Of a stretch of 64,000 nucleotides of DNA, positions 1 to 9,186 are shown one piece after another; positions within the stretch are counted from its first letter, which is position 1, and every line of letters begins with the position of its first letter. Under the pieces are notes generated by a model. That model searched no databases, was not told where the DNA came from, and saw nothing but the letters and a program-made list of their open reading frames with translations. Source of the DNA: Pseudomonas sp. dw_612. Lineage in GTDB: Bacteria; Pseudomonadota; Gammaproteobacteria; Pseudomonadales; Pseudomonadaceae. The stretch lies in assembly GCF_018449725.1 (NCBI RefSeq), contig NZ_JAAVVC010000008.1, forward strand, positions 62,001-126,000, read 5' to 3'. Made by a program: the position numbers and the translations under genes.

Positions 1-3000
1 TGGTGCGGCTCGGTGAAGTCGATGACCCGGGCGTCCTCCATTTCCAGCAGCATTTTCAGGGTGTCCAGCACGTCCCGGGAGTCATCCACCAGCAACACGG
101 TGAGCCCGGCGAGACGCCCGCACTGTTCGCCGGACTGCGCCGACGGCGCCAGGGCCTCATGAGGTGTGCTCAAGGGCAGCAGCACGGTAAAGGTGCAGCC
201 CAGGCCAAGGCCTGGGGATTGCACTTCGACACTGCCGCCATGGGCCTCGGTCAACTGGCGGACCAGCGACAGGCCAATCCCCAGGCCGTCCCGTTGATGG
301 GTCGCATGCTGATTGGCGGCCTGACCGAACAGGTCGAACACTTCACCCAGGCTCTCGGCGCTCAGGCCGACGCCGCTGTCTTGCACATCGAGCCGGGCCA
401 TGCCGCCATCGTTGCTCGCAATCAAGCGGATGGCGCCGCCAGCCGGGGTGAACTTCAGCGCGTTATTTACCAGGTTCCAGATGATTTGTTCGACCCGTGT
501 CGGGTCAGCATCGATCACCAGCGCCTCTGGCATGTGCAGCGTCATGTCGACGCCCGGGTTGTCATTGGTCACTACGTGATGGATGTCTTGCAGCATCCGG
601 TTCAGGTCGACGGTGCTGCGCTTGAGCCGCAGTTTGCCGGTGCGTATCCGGGCGACGTCGAGCAAATCGTCAATGATGCGCGCCTGGCTGCTGACCGCGT
701 CGCAAATGGTGTTCACCGCTTTTTCCGCCGGGTCCGCCGACTTGATCTCGGGCAGGCGCCGCAGCAGTTCGGCGTTGAGTTGAATCAGGTTCAGCGGGTG
801 CTTGAGCTCATGGGACATCACCGCAAAGAACTCGTCCTTGAGATGGCTGGTGCTCTGGGTTTCAGCCAGTTGCAGGTTCTGCTCTTCATGCAGACGCTTG
901 TGCCCCGTCAGGTCCCTGGCGATTTTCACGTAGCCCTTGAGGTTGTCGCCCTGAAGCAGCGTGACTTCGCCGCTGCAGAAAAAGCGGCTGCCATCCTTGC
1001 GCAGGTGCCAGCGTTCGTCTTCGTTGCGGCCGTGGGTACGCACCGCCAGCAACTCGTTTTCAGGGACGCCGGCGGCACGGTCCTCTTCGGAGAACAGGAA
1101 GTCGTAATACGCGCCTTCGGCCTCGGCTTTGCTGTAGCCGAAGATCAGTTCCGCGCCTTTGTTCCAGGTGGTGATGATCCCCAGTTCATCGAGGGTAATG
1201 ATCGCGTAGTCGCGGGTGCTTTCGGCCACCAGGCGCATGCGTTCTTCGCCCATGCGCAGCTCTTCTTCGGCGGCGCGGCGCTTGGTGATGTCGATGAACG
1301 TCAGCACCGTGCCGTCGATGTGATTTTCACTGGAGCGGTAAGGCAGGATGCGCGCGATGTACCAACGGTTGTCGGTGCTGCAGACTTCGCGTTCGATCAT
1401 GTTCAAGGACTCGAACACCAGCGCCGCATCGCCCGCCAGGTCTTCGTAGTCCAGGCGATGGGTGATGTCGAGCAACGAACGCCCGGTGTCCACCGGCAAC
1501 ATGCTGAAGATGTCGGTGGCCCGGGGCGTGAACCACTTGATGCGCAGGTTGCTGTCGACAAACACCGTGGCAATGTCGGTGGAGGCGATCAGGTTGGTCA
1601 GGTAATCATTGATCTTGTCGGTTTCTTCGACTTTGGTTTTCAGCTCGAAGTTGACGGTCAGCAACTCTTCGTTGATCGACTGCAACTCTTCCTTGCTGGT
1701 TTCCAACTCTTCGGTGGCCGAGCGCAGTTCTTCGTTGATCGCCTGCATTTCTTCGTTGGAAGCCTTGAGCTCTTCGCTGGAGACTTCCGATTGTTCGATG
1801 GTGTCCTGCAACTGCAACTTGGTGCGTTGCAGTTCCCGCTCAAGGTTGGATAACACCTGGTTTTCCGATTGCAGCGCGGTGCCGGTCGCGACGTCGGCCG
1901 CGTCGACTTCGACTTCCTCGAAAATCACCAGGACGAATTCGCTGTCCGATTCTTCGTCGCGATAAGGGTGGGCCAGAAGGTCCACTTTGAAGCTGCGATC
2001 CTCGCGTTTGATCACCACCGCCCGGGACTTCACCACCTGGCTGCTTTGCTGGGCCTGGAACAGTGTGGTGCGCAGTTCCAGGCGCAGTTGCGGAATAATC
2101 AGCGTCAGCAAGTTGCGGGACAGTTCGCCGCCGACATGCCGCAGGTAACGCCCCGAGCTTTCGCTCATGTGCAGGATGTCGGCATTGGCGTCGACGATCA
2201 TGCTCGGCGGTGCGCAATGCTCCAGGGCGCGCTGGTGGATGTCGGCAAACGACAGTTTGCGCGGCGTACTGCTTTGTGGAACCTGGCGGGTGATATCGGT
2301 TCGCACGTAGCCTCCGCGGGGCATCGTAGGGGGACGGCGGCTGTTGCCGGCGCCCGTCTTGGCCCGGAAGATTCGGTTGCGCTTGTCCACCGGGGCGAAC
2401 AGGTCATTGCAGGCATCTGCGCTCTCGGAGGTGCCCAGGAACAGGAAGCCGCCGGGACGCAAGGCAAAGTGAAACATTTGCAGGATCTCGCGTTGGACTT
2501 CGCGATCCAGATAGATCAGCAGATTGCGACAAACAATCAGGTCCATGTGCGAGAACGGTGGATCGGACAACAAGCTGTGCTTGGCAAACAACACCTTTTC
2601 GCGCAGCTCTTTGCGAATCCGGTAGTGCTGGTCTTCCTTGGCGAAATAGTGCCGCAGTCGGGTGGGCGGCACATCCGTGATGATCGCTTGCGGGTACAGG
2701 CCGCTGCGACCGACGCTGATGGCGCGCTCGTCGATATCGGTGGCGAACAATTGCAACGTGGCCTGGCTGGATTCCAGTTGCATCTGATCGTTGAGCAACA
2801 TCGCCAGGCTGTAGACTTCCTCGCCGGTGGAGCAACCCGCCGACCAGACGCGGATTTCTTCTTTTTCCGGCTGGGCCGAGATGGCCGCGCTGACCAGTTG
2901 CGGCACCACGTCCCGTTCCAGCGCTTCGAAGGCCTCGCGGTCGCGGAAAAAGTTGGTGACGCCAATCAGCATGTCGGCGAGCAAGGCCTTGGTTTCTTCG

Positions 3001-3869
3001 GGGCTGCCTTGCAGGTAGCGGTAATAGGCGGCCAGGTCGGGCTGCGCCGTGACCTGCATCCGCCGCTCGATGCGGCGCAGCACGGTGGCGCGCTTGTAGT
3101 GCTTGAAGTCATGGCCGGTGCCGGCGCGCAACTGGATCAGGATGCTGTGCAGCAATTGTTCGGCGGTCGCGGCTTCACGCTCGTTGACCGAGGCGAAGGA
3201 TTGCAGGTCGGGATCGTTGGCGGTGGGCAGGGTGATGGACTTCGCGTTGCGCCACAACTCCAGCAGTTTTTGCGGCATCTCCACGACCGGCAACACCAGG
3301 TCGACCATTTGCGTTTCGATGGCGGCTCGGGGCATGCCATCGAACTCGGCGTCTTCCGGTGCCTGAGCCAGCGTGACGCCGCCCTGTTCCTTGATCCGCG
3401 ACAGACCGACGGCGCCATCGGACCCGGTACCGGACAACACCAGGCAAAAGGCCCGTTCACGGTGCACATCTGCCAGGTTACGGAAGAACAGATCGATGGC
3501 CGAGGTTCGACCCTGGCGCGGGTCGGTCGCGCTGACCTCAAGGTAACCGTCATTCATGCTCAGCCGGTGCGCCGGAGAAATCACATATACATGATTGCGT
3601 TCGATGGGCACCGTTTCGGTGACCTGCAGGACCGGCATCTGCGTCGATTCCTGGATGATCCTGTCGGCAATGCTGTCGTGATCCGGCGACAGGTGAAGAA
3701 TGATCACAAACGCCATGCCGTTGTCGTGAGGCATGTTTTCGAAAAACAACTTGATCGCTTGCAGGCCACCGGCGGACGCACCAATGCCGACGACACCAAA
3801 GTCGAGTGAGTGAGGCGGATGTTGCGGTGATGTGGCACCACTGGACTTTCGGTCGGATGAAGTTGTCAT
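1..3869 (-). CDS. CheB-CheR-PAS-histidine kinase-receiver fusion, 3' end missing
   Basis: This open frame of 1289 codons starts at ATG 3869 and leaves the window at base 1. The N-terminus is a CheB methylesterase domain without a receiver: GIGASAGG (Ser32), HLSPDH (His59) and SGTGSDG (Asp151) give the full triad. A CheR methyltransferase domain follows (about 210-480, with GCSTGEEVYSLAMLL and NLLIYLDREVQ). Next come a long glutamate-rich coiled coil (about 640-720), two PAS-like regions, a kinase H-box (VMSHELKHPLN, His1020), an ATPase domain with GLGIGLSLV, and the start of a receiver (LLVDDSRD) cut by the window edge. It is a cytoplasmic sensor kinase of the CheB/CheR-fusion family. Signal and partner are unknown. 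The long open frames on the opposite strand over 3-3809 are antisense shadows. Confidence 0.93.
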   Translation of the reverse strand, partial: MTTSSDRKSSGATSPQHPPHSLDFGVVGIGASAGGLQAIKLFFENMPHDNGMAFVIILHLSPDHDSIADRIIQESTQMPVLQVTETVPIERNHVYVISPAHRLSMNDGYLEVSATDPRQGRTSAIDLFFRNLADVHRERAFCLVLSGTGSDGAVGLSRIKEQGGVTLAQAPEDAEFDGMPRAAIETQMVDLVLPVVEMPQKLLELWRNAKSITLPTANDPDLQSFASVNEREAATAEQLLHSILIQLRAGTGHDFKHYKRATVLRRIERRMQVTAQPDLAAYYRYLQGSPEETKALLADMLIGVTNFFRDREAFEALERDVVPQLVSAAISAQPEKEEIRVWSAGCSTGEEVYSLAMLLNDQMQLESSQATLQLFATDIDERAISVGRSGLYPQAIITDVPPTRLRHYFAKEDQHYRIRKELREKVLFAKHSLLSDPPFSHMDLIVCRNLLIYLDREVQREILQMFHFALRPGGFLFLGTSESADACNDLFAPVDKRNRIFRAKTGAGNSRRPPTMPRGGYVRTDITRQVPQSSTPRKLSFADIHQRALEHCAPPSMIVDANADILHMSESSGRYLRHVGGELSRNLLTLIIPQLRLELRTTLFQAQQSSQVVKSRAVVIKREDRSFKVDLLAHPYRDEESDSEFVLVIFEEVEVDAADVATGTALQSENQVLSNLERELQRTKLQLQDTIEQSEVSSEELKASNEEMQAINEELRSATEELETSKEELQSINEELLTVNFELKTKVEETDKINDYLTNLIASTDIATVFVDSNLRIKWFTPRATDIFSMLPVDTGRSLLDITHRLDYEDLAGDAALVFESLNMIEREVCSTDNRWYIARILPYRSSENHIDGTVLTFIDITKRRAAEEELRMGEERMRLVAESTRDYAIITLDELGIITTWNKGAELIFGYSKAEAEGAYYDFLFSEEDRAAGVPENELLAVRTHGRNEDERWHLRKDGSRFFCSGEVTLLQGDNLKGYVKIARDLTGHKRLHEEQNLQLAETQSTSHLKDEFFAVMSHELKHPLNLIQLNAELLRRLPEIKSADPAEKAVNTICDAVSSQARIIDDLLDVARIRTGKLRLKRSTVDLNRMLQDIHHVVTNDNPGVDMTLHMPEALVIDADPTRVEQIIWNLVNNALKFTPAGGAIRLIASNDGGMARLDVQDSGVGLSAESLGEVFDLFGQAANQHATHQRDGLGIGLSLVRQLTEAHGGSVEVQSPGLGLGCTFTVLLPLSTPHEALAPSAQSGEQCGRLAGLTVLLVDDSRDVLDTLKMLLEMEDARVIDFTEPH

Positions 3870-4250
3870 GCATGTGCCTTGGAAAACGACGTCCGGACGT
3901 CGCTGCAAAATAATCAGGCTTGCGCCTGCCTCGGAATATTGGCAGGACGATCTTATGTGCCGCCGTCGCGATCGGTTACCTGCATCAATCAACGCAACTT
4001 TTTAGTGGCGGAGAAATTTAGCATTCTATTCATAAAAACGGGTGGACGTTTATTCGAGGGACTGAGCAGAGCAAATCGATGCGCCCGGGCACATTGGCTC
4101 AGTCTTTTAAGCTTAGTCGAGTATCAAGTGATCAGCGCTGGTGGGGGAAGGTTCCCGGTCGTTTGGGACTAAGGTGTTTATTTGTTTTGCCCGGATTGAA
4201 AAAACCGGGCACAACCGACTAATGCCGATCAGTTAAGCCGTCACTCAACC

Positions 4251-4390
4251 TGTAGCAGCTGGCGAAGCCTGCGTTCGGCTGCGCAGCAGGCGTGAAATCG
4301 GGCAGCGCGGCGGTTCAGAGAGTACGTGTACTCAGGGTTCACGACTGCTTCGCAGCCGAACGTTGCCTCGCGTTGCTCGTCAACTGCTAC
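4251..4390. repeat. Long hairpin repeat, family C (GTAGCAGCTGGCGAAGCC), degenerate
   Basis: An arm beginning TGTAGCAGCTGGCGAAGCCT is followed about 90 bases later by an imperfect reverse complement (CTTCGCAGCCGAACG, then a decayed end). The same element is near-perfect at 11304-11437 and 53616-53749. The rest of the 585-base gap 3870-4454 holds a short hairpin, GCCCGG/CCGGGC at about 4189-4211, and no gene I can support. Confidence 0.8.
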
Positions 4391-4454
4391 GCAGTGCGTG
4401 TTTCGTCTGAAATTCTCTTAACTGACTGGCATTAGGCACAACTGACCTTAGGGA

Positions 4455-6218
4455 TTAATGCCCACCGACCACCATATGACTGAACGGCGCCACATAGGCC
4501 TGCAACGTCACCAACCCGCCGACCAATATCGCCAGCACGATGGAGTGGAAAAACACATAGCGCAGAATCTCCCCTTCGTGGCCATACCAGCGTGTGGCGG
4601 TGGAGGCGACCACGATGGACTGGGCGTCGACCATTTTGCCCATGACCCCGCCGGAACTGTTGGCGGCGGCCATCAATACCGGGCTGATCCCGAGTTGTTC
4701 GGAGGTCACCCGTTGCAAGCCGCCGAACAGCACGTTGGAGGCCGTATCCGAACCGGTCAACGCGACGCCGAGCCAGCCGAGGAGGGTGCCGAACATCGGG
4801 TAGAAAATCCCCGTAGCGGCGAACGCCAAGCCCATGGTCGCGTCCAGTCCCGAGTAGCGCGTCAGATAGCCCAGGGCAAGCATCGCGGCAATGGTGATCA
4901 GCGAAAAACGCACCACCCACAGCGTTCGCAGGTATTGGCGCGCCAGTTGCGGAATCGAATAACCCATCAGCAACCCGCCAAGAATCGCCGCGAAGAAAAT
5001 GCCGCTGCCGGTGGCGGTGAACCAGGTGAACTTGTAAATCGCGTCTTCGGTTTTTGGTGTCGGCACCACCGGCGGCACTTTCTCGACTTGCTGGTGCAGG
5101 GTGGTGAAGGTCAGGGCCGGGGAGAAGATCGGGTTCGCCTCGCGCAACGGTTTGCCCTGCGGATCGAGCGTGGCGCTGTGGGTTTGCGGGTCGATGACGG
5201 CGCGGGTATCGAACAGGTTCTTGAAGCCCTGGGTGCCCCAGGCGAACACGAACACGGTAAGGATGATCCACGGCATCCACGCGCGCATGACCGCCGGTTT
5301 GGCGTCGCTGGCAAACGTGGCAGTGGCCTCGGGTTTTTGCTCATGCTCGGGGTCGATTTTCGAGTTGTCGACGCGTCCTGACAGGGCCGCTGAAGTGTGC
5401 ACGGTGGCGGGTTTCCAGACCTTGAGGAAACCGGTCAGGCAGGCCATGGAAATCAGCGCGGCGATCACGTCCACCAGCATCGGCCCGTGGTAGTTGGAGA
5501 CGATGAATTGCGGCACGGCAAAACTGACCCCGGCCACCAGAATCGCCGGCCAGATTTCCAGCATCTTGCGCCAACCGGCGAAGGCCCAGATCAACCAGAA
5601 CGGCACCAGCACCGAGAAGAACGGCAACTGTCGGCCGACCATCATCGACAGCTCCATTTCATCCAGTCCGGTGACCTTGGCCAGGGTGATGATCGGCGTG
5701 CCCAAGGCGCCGAAGGCCACCGGCGCGGTGTTGGCGATCAGCGCCAGGCCGGACGCGGCCAGGGGCGAGAAACCGAGGCCGATCAGAATCGCCCCGGTCA
5801 CCGCCACCGGCGTGCCGAACCCGGCCGCACCTTCGAAAAACGCGCCGAAGCAGAAGGCAATCAACAGCAATTGCAGACGTCGATCATCGGTAATGCGCGC
5901 CAGGGAATCCTGCAGCACCTTGAATGAGCCATTCTCGGTGGTCAGTCGGTGCAGGAAAATGATGTTGAGCACGATCCAGCCAATCGGCAACAGCCCGTTG
6001 GCCGCACCGAACAGCGCCGCCGTACCGGCCATGTTCGCCGGCATGCCGAAGGCGAAGATAGCGATCAGCAAGGCTGAGGCCAGGGCCAGCAGCGCTGCCA
6101 TGTGCGCCTTGATATGAAAGAACGCCAGGGAGGCCAGCATCACCACCACCGGCACTGCTGCCATGATGGTCGAGATCACCGGGTTGCCGAACGGGTCGTA
6201 GATTTGCTGCCAGACCAT
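4455..6218 (-). CDS. lldP: L-lactate permease (LctP family)
   Basis: A protein of 587 residues imports L-lactate (and probably glycolate) by proton symport across the inner membrane. The sequence shows at least twelve hydrophobic segments and family landmarks: PFGNPVIST at the N-terminus, GAFFEGAAGFGTPVAVTGAI near residue 165, and ALTGSDTASNVLFGGLQ near residue 490. A soluble loop with charged residues lies at about 285-395. Length is slightly above the usual 550-590. The start at 6218 is preceded by GAGGTGG at five bases. No lactate dehydrogenase gene lies next to it, so it stands alone here. Family assignment is strong; substrate preference is inferred. Confidence 0.95.
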   Translation of the reverse strand: MVWQQIYDPFGNPVISTIMAAVPVVVMLASLAFFHIKAHMAALLALASALLIAIFAFGMPANMAGTAALFGAANGLLPIGWIVLNIIFLHRLTTENGSFKVLQDSLARITDDRRLQLLLIAFCFGAFFEGAAGFGTPVAVTGAILIGLGFSPLAASGLALIANTAPVAFGALGTPIITLAKVTGLDEMELSMMVGRQLPFFSVLVPFWLIWAFAGWRKMLEIWPAILVAGVSFAVPQFIVSNYHGPMLVDVIAALISMACLTGFLKVWKPATVHTSAALSGRVDNSKIDPEHEQKPEATATFASDAKPAVMRAWMPWIILTVFVFAWGTQGFKNLFDTRAVIDPQTHSATLDPQGKPLREANPIFSPALTFTTLHQQVEKVPPVVPTPKTEDAIYKFTWFTATGSGIFFAAILGGLLMGYSIPQLARQYLRTLWVVRFSLITIAAMLALGYLTRYSGLDATMGLAFAATGIFYPMFGTLLGWLGVALTGSDTASNVLFGGLQRVTSEQLGISPVLMAAANSSGGVMGKMVDAQSIVVASTATRWYGHEGEILRYVFFHSIVLAILVGGLVTLQAYVAPFSHMVVGGH

Positions 6219-6340
6219 GTTCCACCTCTGCTTTTTATTGTTGGAAGCGCAGATCCTTTGCGGTTAGGTGGTTGGAGTATAGGTGGCATTTGGCCGCTGT
6301 CCTGTTAGGGGCATGGCTTGGGGAGGGAGGGTGGTTTTGC

Positions 6341-6418
6341 GGGCCTCTTCGCGAGCAAGCCCGCTCCCACAGGGGAATGCATTTCAAATGTGGGAGCGGG
6401 CTTGCTCGCGAAAGCGTC
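6341..6418. repeat. REP doublet (REPIN)
   Basis: Two inverted REP units (CTTCGCGAGCAAGCCCGCTC and its reverse complement) face each other around a short spacer AGGGGAATGCATTTCAAATG. It lies in the 304-base gap between lldP and the small lipoprotein gene. The spacer is the same as in the doublet at 7279-7360. Confidence 0.9.
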
Positions 6419-6522
6419 TTCGAGCCAATAAAAATGGCCCTATGAAACGCCATGCAAGTGGCTCTTCTAGTAGGACCATTCAGCCCATAGGATGGGTTCT
6501 CCCCAACAGGAAACCCATCACC

Positions 6523-6777
6523 ATGAAATCAAAAGTGAGCTACCCGGCCGCCTGGAAACTGGCCGCCATGCTGATATCCGCTGCGACGCTGTCCGGCTGC
6601 GAACCCCCCACCCGCGCGGATTTCATCAAATACCCATCCCTGCGGCAGAAGTGGTCGATGACCTGCGATGCCCGCAGTCATTTGGCCGAAGTCAACGTGA
6701 AAGGCTGCGAGAACCTGCGTCAGTGGCAGAGCGCCAATCAACAACCCGGGCTGATGAATCAAAACCTGGGCAAGTGA
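6523..6777 (+). CDS. Small lipoprotein, possibly EexN-like
   Basis: An 84-residue protein with a lipoprotein signal: MKSK, hydrophobic stretch AAMLISAATLSGC, lipidated Cys at about residue 26. The mature part has two cysteines and a pattern (FIKYPSLRQKWSMTC...GCENLRQWQ) that resembles EexN-family entry-exclusion lipoproteins, which share W/YPxLRxxxxxxC and a later CxNA/L motif. That resemblance is by eye and weak. ATG 6523 is chosen because AGGAAA lies 8 bases upstream and because it gives an intact signal peptide; the open frame extends further upstream without sense. It is probably anchored to the outer membrane. No operon partner is visible. Confidence 0.7.
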   Translation: MKSKVSYPAAWKLAAMLISAATLSGCEPPTRADFIKYPSLRQKWSMTCDARSHLAEVNVKGCENLRQWQSANQQPGLMNQNLGK

Positions 6778-6783
6778 CGCCGG

Positions 6784-7044
6784 TCAGAAGGTGAACCGGT
6801 GCGAGGGCTGCAGGGCCATTTCGATGTCGAGCAAATGCTCGACCAGCACATCATTCAAAAACCGGAACTGGTCATTGATCCCGACCACTTCGTTGCTGAA
6901 GTGATTGGCGGCGGCCGGCATCAGCAGCGCTTCGAAGTTTTTGTCGAACACCAGCGCGATCTCTTTGCGCGAGACCACCTGTTGCGAATAGTAGTTGGTG
7001 CCGAACACCGGGAAACTCACGGCCAGGGTAACGATGCGGATCAT
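6784..7044 (-). CDS. Conserved small protein of unknown function
   Basis: An 86-residue protein starting MIRIVTLAVSFPVFGTNYY. The N-terminus is hydrophobic and could be a signal anchor; the rest is soluble and ends in an aromatic tail (SHRFTF). The start at 7044 overlaps the stop of the upstream 34-residue gene as ATGA, and GAGGAG lies 8 bases before it, so the two are translationally coupled. I do not recognise a family. Confidence 0.65.
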   Translation of the reverse strand: MIRIVTLAVSFPVFGTNYYSQQVVSRKEIALVFDKNFEALLMPAAANHFSNEVVGINDQFRFLNDVLVEHLLDIEMALQPSHRFTF

Positions 7045-7145
7045 GACGGGTGCTCCTCGGTTTGGCCGATGTCCAGGAAGAAACGGGAAAACAGGGTCAG
7101 GGTGACGGCGGTCAGGGCCAGGCAGGTCAGGAGATGGATCAACAT
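7041..7145 (-). CDS. 34-residue single-span membrane peptide
   Basis: A short open frame (MLIHLLTCLALTAVTLTLFS..., ending EEHPS) is almost entirely one transmembrane helix followed by FFLDIGQTEE. It has an excellent ribosome site (GGAGGGG, spacing 5) and its TGA overlaps the next ATG as ATGA. The good Shine-Dalgarno sequence and the coupling argue that it is real despite its size. Function unknown; it may form a two-component membrane unit with the 86-residue product downstream. Confidence 0.6.
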   Translation of the reverse strand: MLIHLLTCLALTAVTLTLFSRFFLDIGQTEEHPS

Positions 7146-7278
7146 GATGTGCCCCTCCGATACGGGGTTTGCAGTGGGTATGGGCTGATCCTGCGCCGGG
7201 CGGTTTTTTTGCGGAAGGCATTCGTTACGATGATGAATATCGACGGCAATGATGGTGAAGGTTTTTTCATCATTCTTT

Positions 7279-7360
7279 CGGGCCTCTTCGCGAGCAGGCT
7301 CGCTCCCACAGGGGAATGCATTTCAAATGTGGGAGCGAGCCTGCTCGCGAAGGCGGCCTC
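7279..7360. repeat. REP doublet (REPIN)
   Basis: Two inverted REP units (CTTCGCGAGCAGGCTCGCTC and reverse complement) flank the same spacer, AGGGGAATGCATTTCAAATG, that is found at 6341-6418. This suggests a recent copy event. Confidence 0.9.
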
Positions 7361-7426
7361 CAAGTCACCACAAAAACTCCAGACGAACGGCCAAAACCCT
7401 CAACCTATACTCAACTCAATAGCTTT

Positions 7427-8560
7427 ATGAGCACCGGGCATTTCGCCAGGGAGCGACTCCAGGACACCGCGATCTTGAACCTGCGTTCGTTGATCGTCGC
7501 CGTGATGGTGGTGTTGGCGGGATGCGCCACGTCTTCCCGTGCGCCGGCGCCAGCGCCGGTCGTGGTGGTGGCGCCGAGCACCTGGCAGCAGGTGGATCGG
7601 GAGATTATCGCCGCGTCGCAATCGGCCACCGAGCAGACCAAAATCTATGCGCGTGGGGCCATGGATTACTGGCGCACGCGGGTTTATCAACTGACCGAAG
7701 AGAACTTCATTCCCTGGTTCAGCAGTTACTGGACGCAGGAATGGCTGTCGATGAAAGTCAGCTGGTACACGATCAGCGCCTCGGGCGAGCAAGATGCCTC
7801 GGCCAAGCGCCTGGCGGCTTATCTGCTGGAGCAATACCAGCAACGCGTGCTGGCGCCGGTCGCGGTGGAGATCGATCCCGACGCGATCCTCGGCCTGGCC
7901 ACAGCGTTCTACGTCGACATCCTTCAGGAAGAATTGCAGAAAATTTCCCAACGTCACGGCGTGCCGATGGCGCAGCTCAATGGGCGGATCCAGAAAATCC
8001 CCGCGATAGCCCTGGGGCCGCCGCCCGCCCGGGACGCTTCGCTGTACCAGGTGGTTCATACCGAGCCACTGAACTCATTGCCGGCCTACGCGGCGCTGAT
8101 CGACAAGATCCACAAGGCCGGTGGCGACAAAGGGGTGAGTTCGACGGATACCGCCATGGCGCCGGTGGCCAAACGCGCCAGCCAGCGGATGGAAGCCGAG
8201 ATGCCCACTCGCGGCGCCGCCAGTGCCGTGGCGGCGGCGGCCGGCAAACTCGCCGGGGGCTTGATCACGGTGGGCGTGGCGGGGATTCGCGCGATCATCC
8301 AGGCCAACGACCGGCCGGACAGCGAAGCGCTGATCCGCAGCAGCCTGGGCAACACGTTCGACAAGGCCTGGACAAAACTGCTGCAAAACCCGACCACCGG
8401 CGTTATGGCGGGCACGCTGTACCTGGCCGCGCAAATCGAGGGCAATCTGGCGGGGAGCGCTGAAGTACCGTCGGTCAGTTCGGGCAGCGGTGCTGTCGAT
8501 TGGAGCCCGGGCGGATCGACTACCCAGCAGATCGACCCTCAACCCCCAGCAGGAGAATGA
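7427..8560 (+). CDS. Lipoprotein of unknown function
   Basis: A 377-residue protein with a lipobox: positively charged N-terminus, hydrophobic VAVMVVLAGC, lipidated Cys at about residue 33, then an Ala/Pro-rich linker (APAPAPVVVVAP). The mature domain is helical and amphipathic, with a Gly/Ala-rich segment at about 260-290 (AAAAGKLAGGLITVGVAGI) that could touch a membrane. It probably sits in the periplasm attached to a membrane. The start at 7427 gives the intact signal; a TTG further in is an alternative. It ends three bases before the DUF1428 gene, whose ribosome site lies inside its last codons, so the two are likely co-transcribed. No named family is recognised. Confidence 0.8.
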   Translation: MSTGHFARERLQDTAILNLRSLIVAVMVVLAGCATSSRAPAPAPVVVVAPSTWQQVDREIIAASQSATEQTKIYARGAMDYWRTRVYQLTEENFIPWFSSYWTQEWLSMKVSWYTISASGEQDASAKRLAAYLLEQYQQRVLAPVAVEIDPDAILGLATAFYVDILQEELQKISQRHGVPMAQLNGRIQKIPAIALGPPPARDASLYQVVHTEPLNSLPAYAALIDKIHKAGGDKGVSSTDTAMAPVAKRASQRMEAEMPTRGAASAVAAAAGKLAGGLITVGVAGIRAIIQANDRPDSEALIRSSLGNTFDKAWTKLLQNPTTGVMAGTLYLAAQIEGNLAGSAEVPSVSSGSGAVDWSPGGSTTQQIDPQPPAGE

Positions 8561-8562
8561 CC

Positions 8563-8916
8563 ATGTCTTATATCGATGGCTTAGTCGCCGCTGTTCCCAC
8601 CGCCAACCGGGAAAAATTCATCAAACACGCCGAAATCGCCGCGCAGATCTTCAAAGAGGCCGGAGCCTTGAGCATCACCGAGTGCTGGGGCGATGACGTG
8701 CCCGACGGCAAGGTGACTTCGTTTCCGATGGCGGTGAAGCTCAAGGAAGACGAAACCGTGATCTTTTCCTGGATCGTCTGGCCGGACAAGGCCACCCGCG
8801 ATGCAGGGATGCAGAAAGTCATGGGCGATCCGCGCATGCAACAGGACGTCAACCCGATGCCATTTGATGGCCAACGCATGGTGTTTGGTGGTTTCAACGT
8901 TGTGCTGCAAGCGTAA
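8563..8916 (+). CDS. DUF1428 family protein (YbaA-like)
   Basis: A 117-residue protein with the DUF1428 pattern: YIDGLVAAVPTANREKFIKHA at the start, ECWGDDVPDGKVTSFPMAV in the middle, FSWIVWPDKATRD and the final DGQRMVFGGF. The fold is a dimeric alpha-beta barrel; no enzymatic role is established for the family. Full length for the family. AGGAG lies 7 bases before ATG 8563. It follows the lipoprotein gene closely. Confidence 0.93.
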   Translation: MSYIDGLVAAVPTANREKFIKHAEIAAQIFKEAGALSITECWGDDVPDGKVTSFPMAVKLKEDETVIFSWIVWPDKATRDAGMQKVMGDPRMQQDVNPMPFDGQRMVFGGFNVVLQA

Positions 8917-8931
8917 AAACAGAACGCAGGA

Positions 8932-9126
8932 TCACTCCGACGACGGGGTGACCCTGCAACTTTTGCGGTTGTGGATCTCGCTGTCCGTCGGCCGCTCCCG
9001 CACGAACTCGAAACGCGGCTCACCTTCGCTATAGTGAACCAGCCAGCCCCATTCCAGCTCGGACTCATCCTGGCCGGGTTGCGGCGGCATCGCCCACCAT
9101 GGCTCTTTGCTGATGATCTCTCGCAT
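8932..9126 (-). CDS. Small conserved protein, unknown function
   Basis: A 64-residue acidic, tryptophan-rich protein (EPWWAMPP..., ELEWGWLVHY, PRFEFVRERP). The start at 9126 is preceded by GGAGGG at 6 bases, which is better than the ATG ten codons upstream. It is convergent with the DUF1428 gene and divergent from thpR. No family recognised. Confidence 0.65.
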   Translation of the reverse strand: MREIISKEPWWAMPPQPGQDESELEWGWLVHYSEGEPRFEFVRERPTDSEIHNRKSCRVTPSSE

Positions 9127-9186
9127 GGCGCCCTCCGGTTGATTCGGTTGGTTCAACTATAACGTGCATGTCAGGAGGTGCCAGGC

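Noticed and set aside
3..3809. Long plus-strand open frames of 616 and 646 codons
   Set aside because: They lie opposite the CheB-CheR-kinase gene, have no domain sense, and arise from high-GC third-position bias of the real gene.
3879..4172. 97-codon frame upstream of the CheB-CheR gene
   Set aside because: No ribosome site, poor codon use, no family pattern; lies in a promoter-sized gap.
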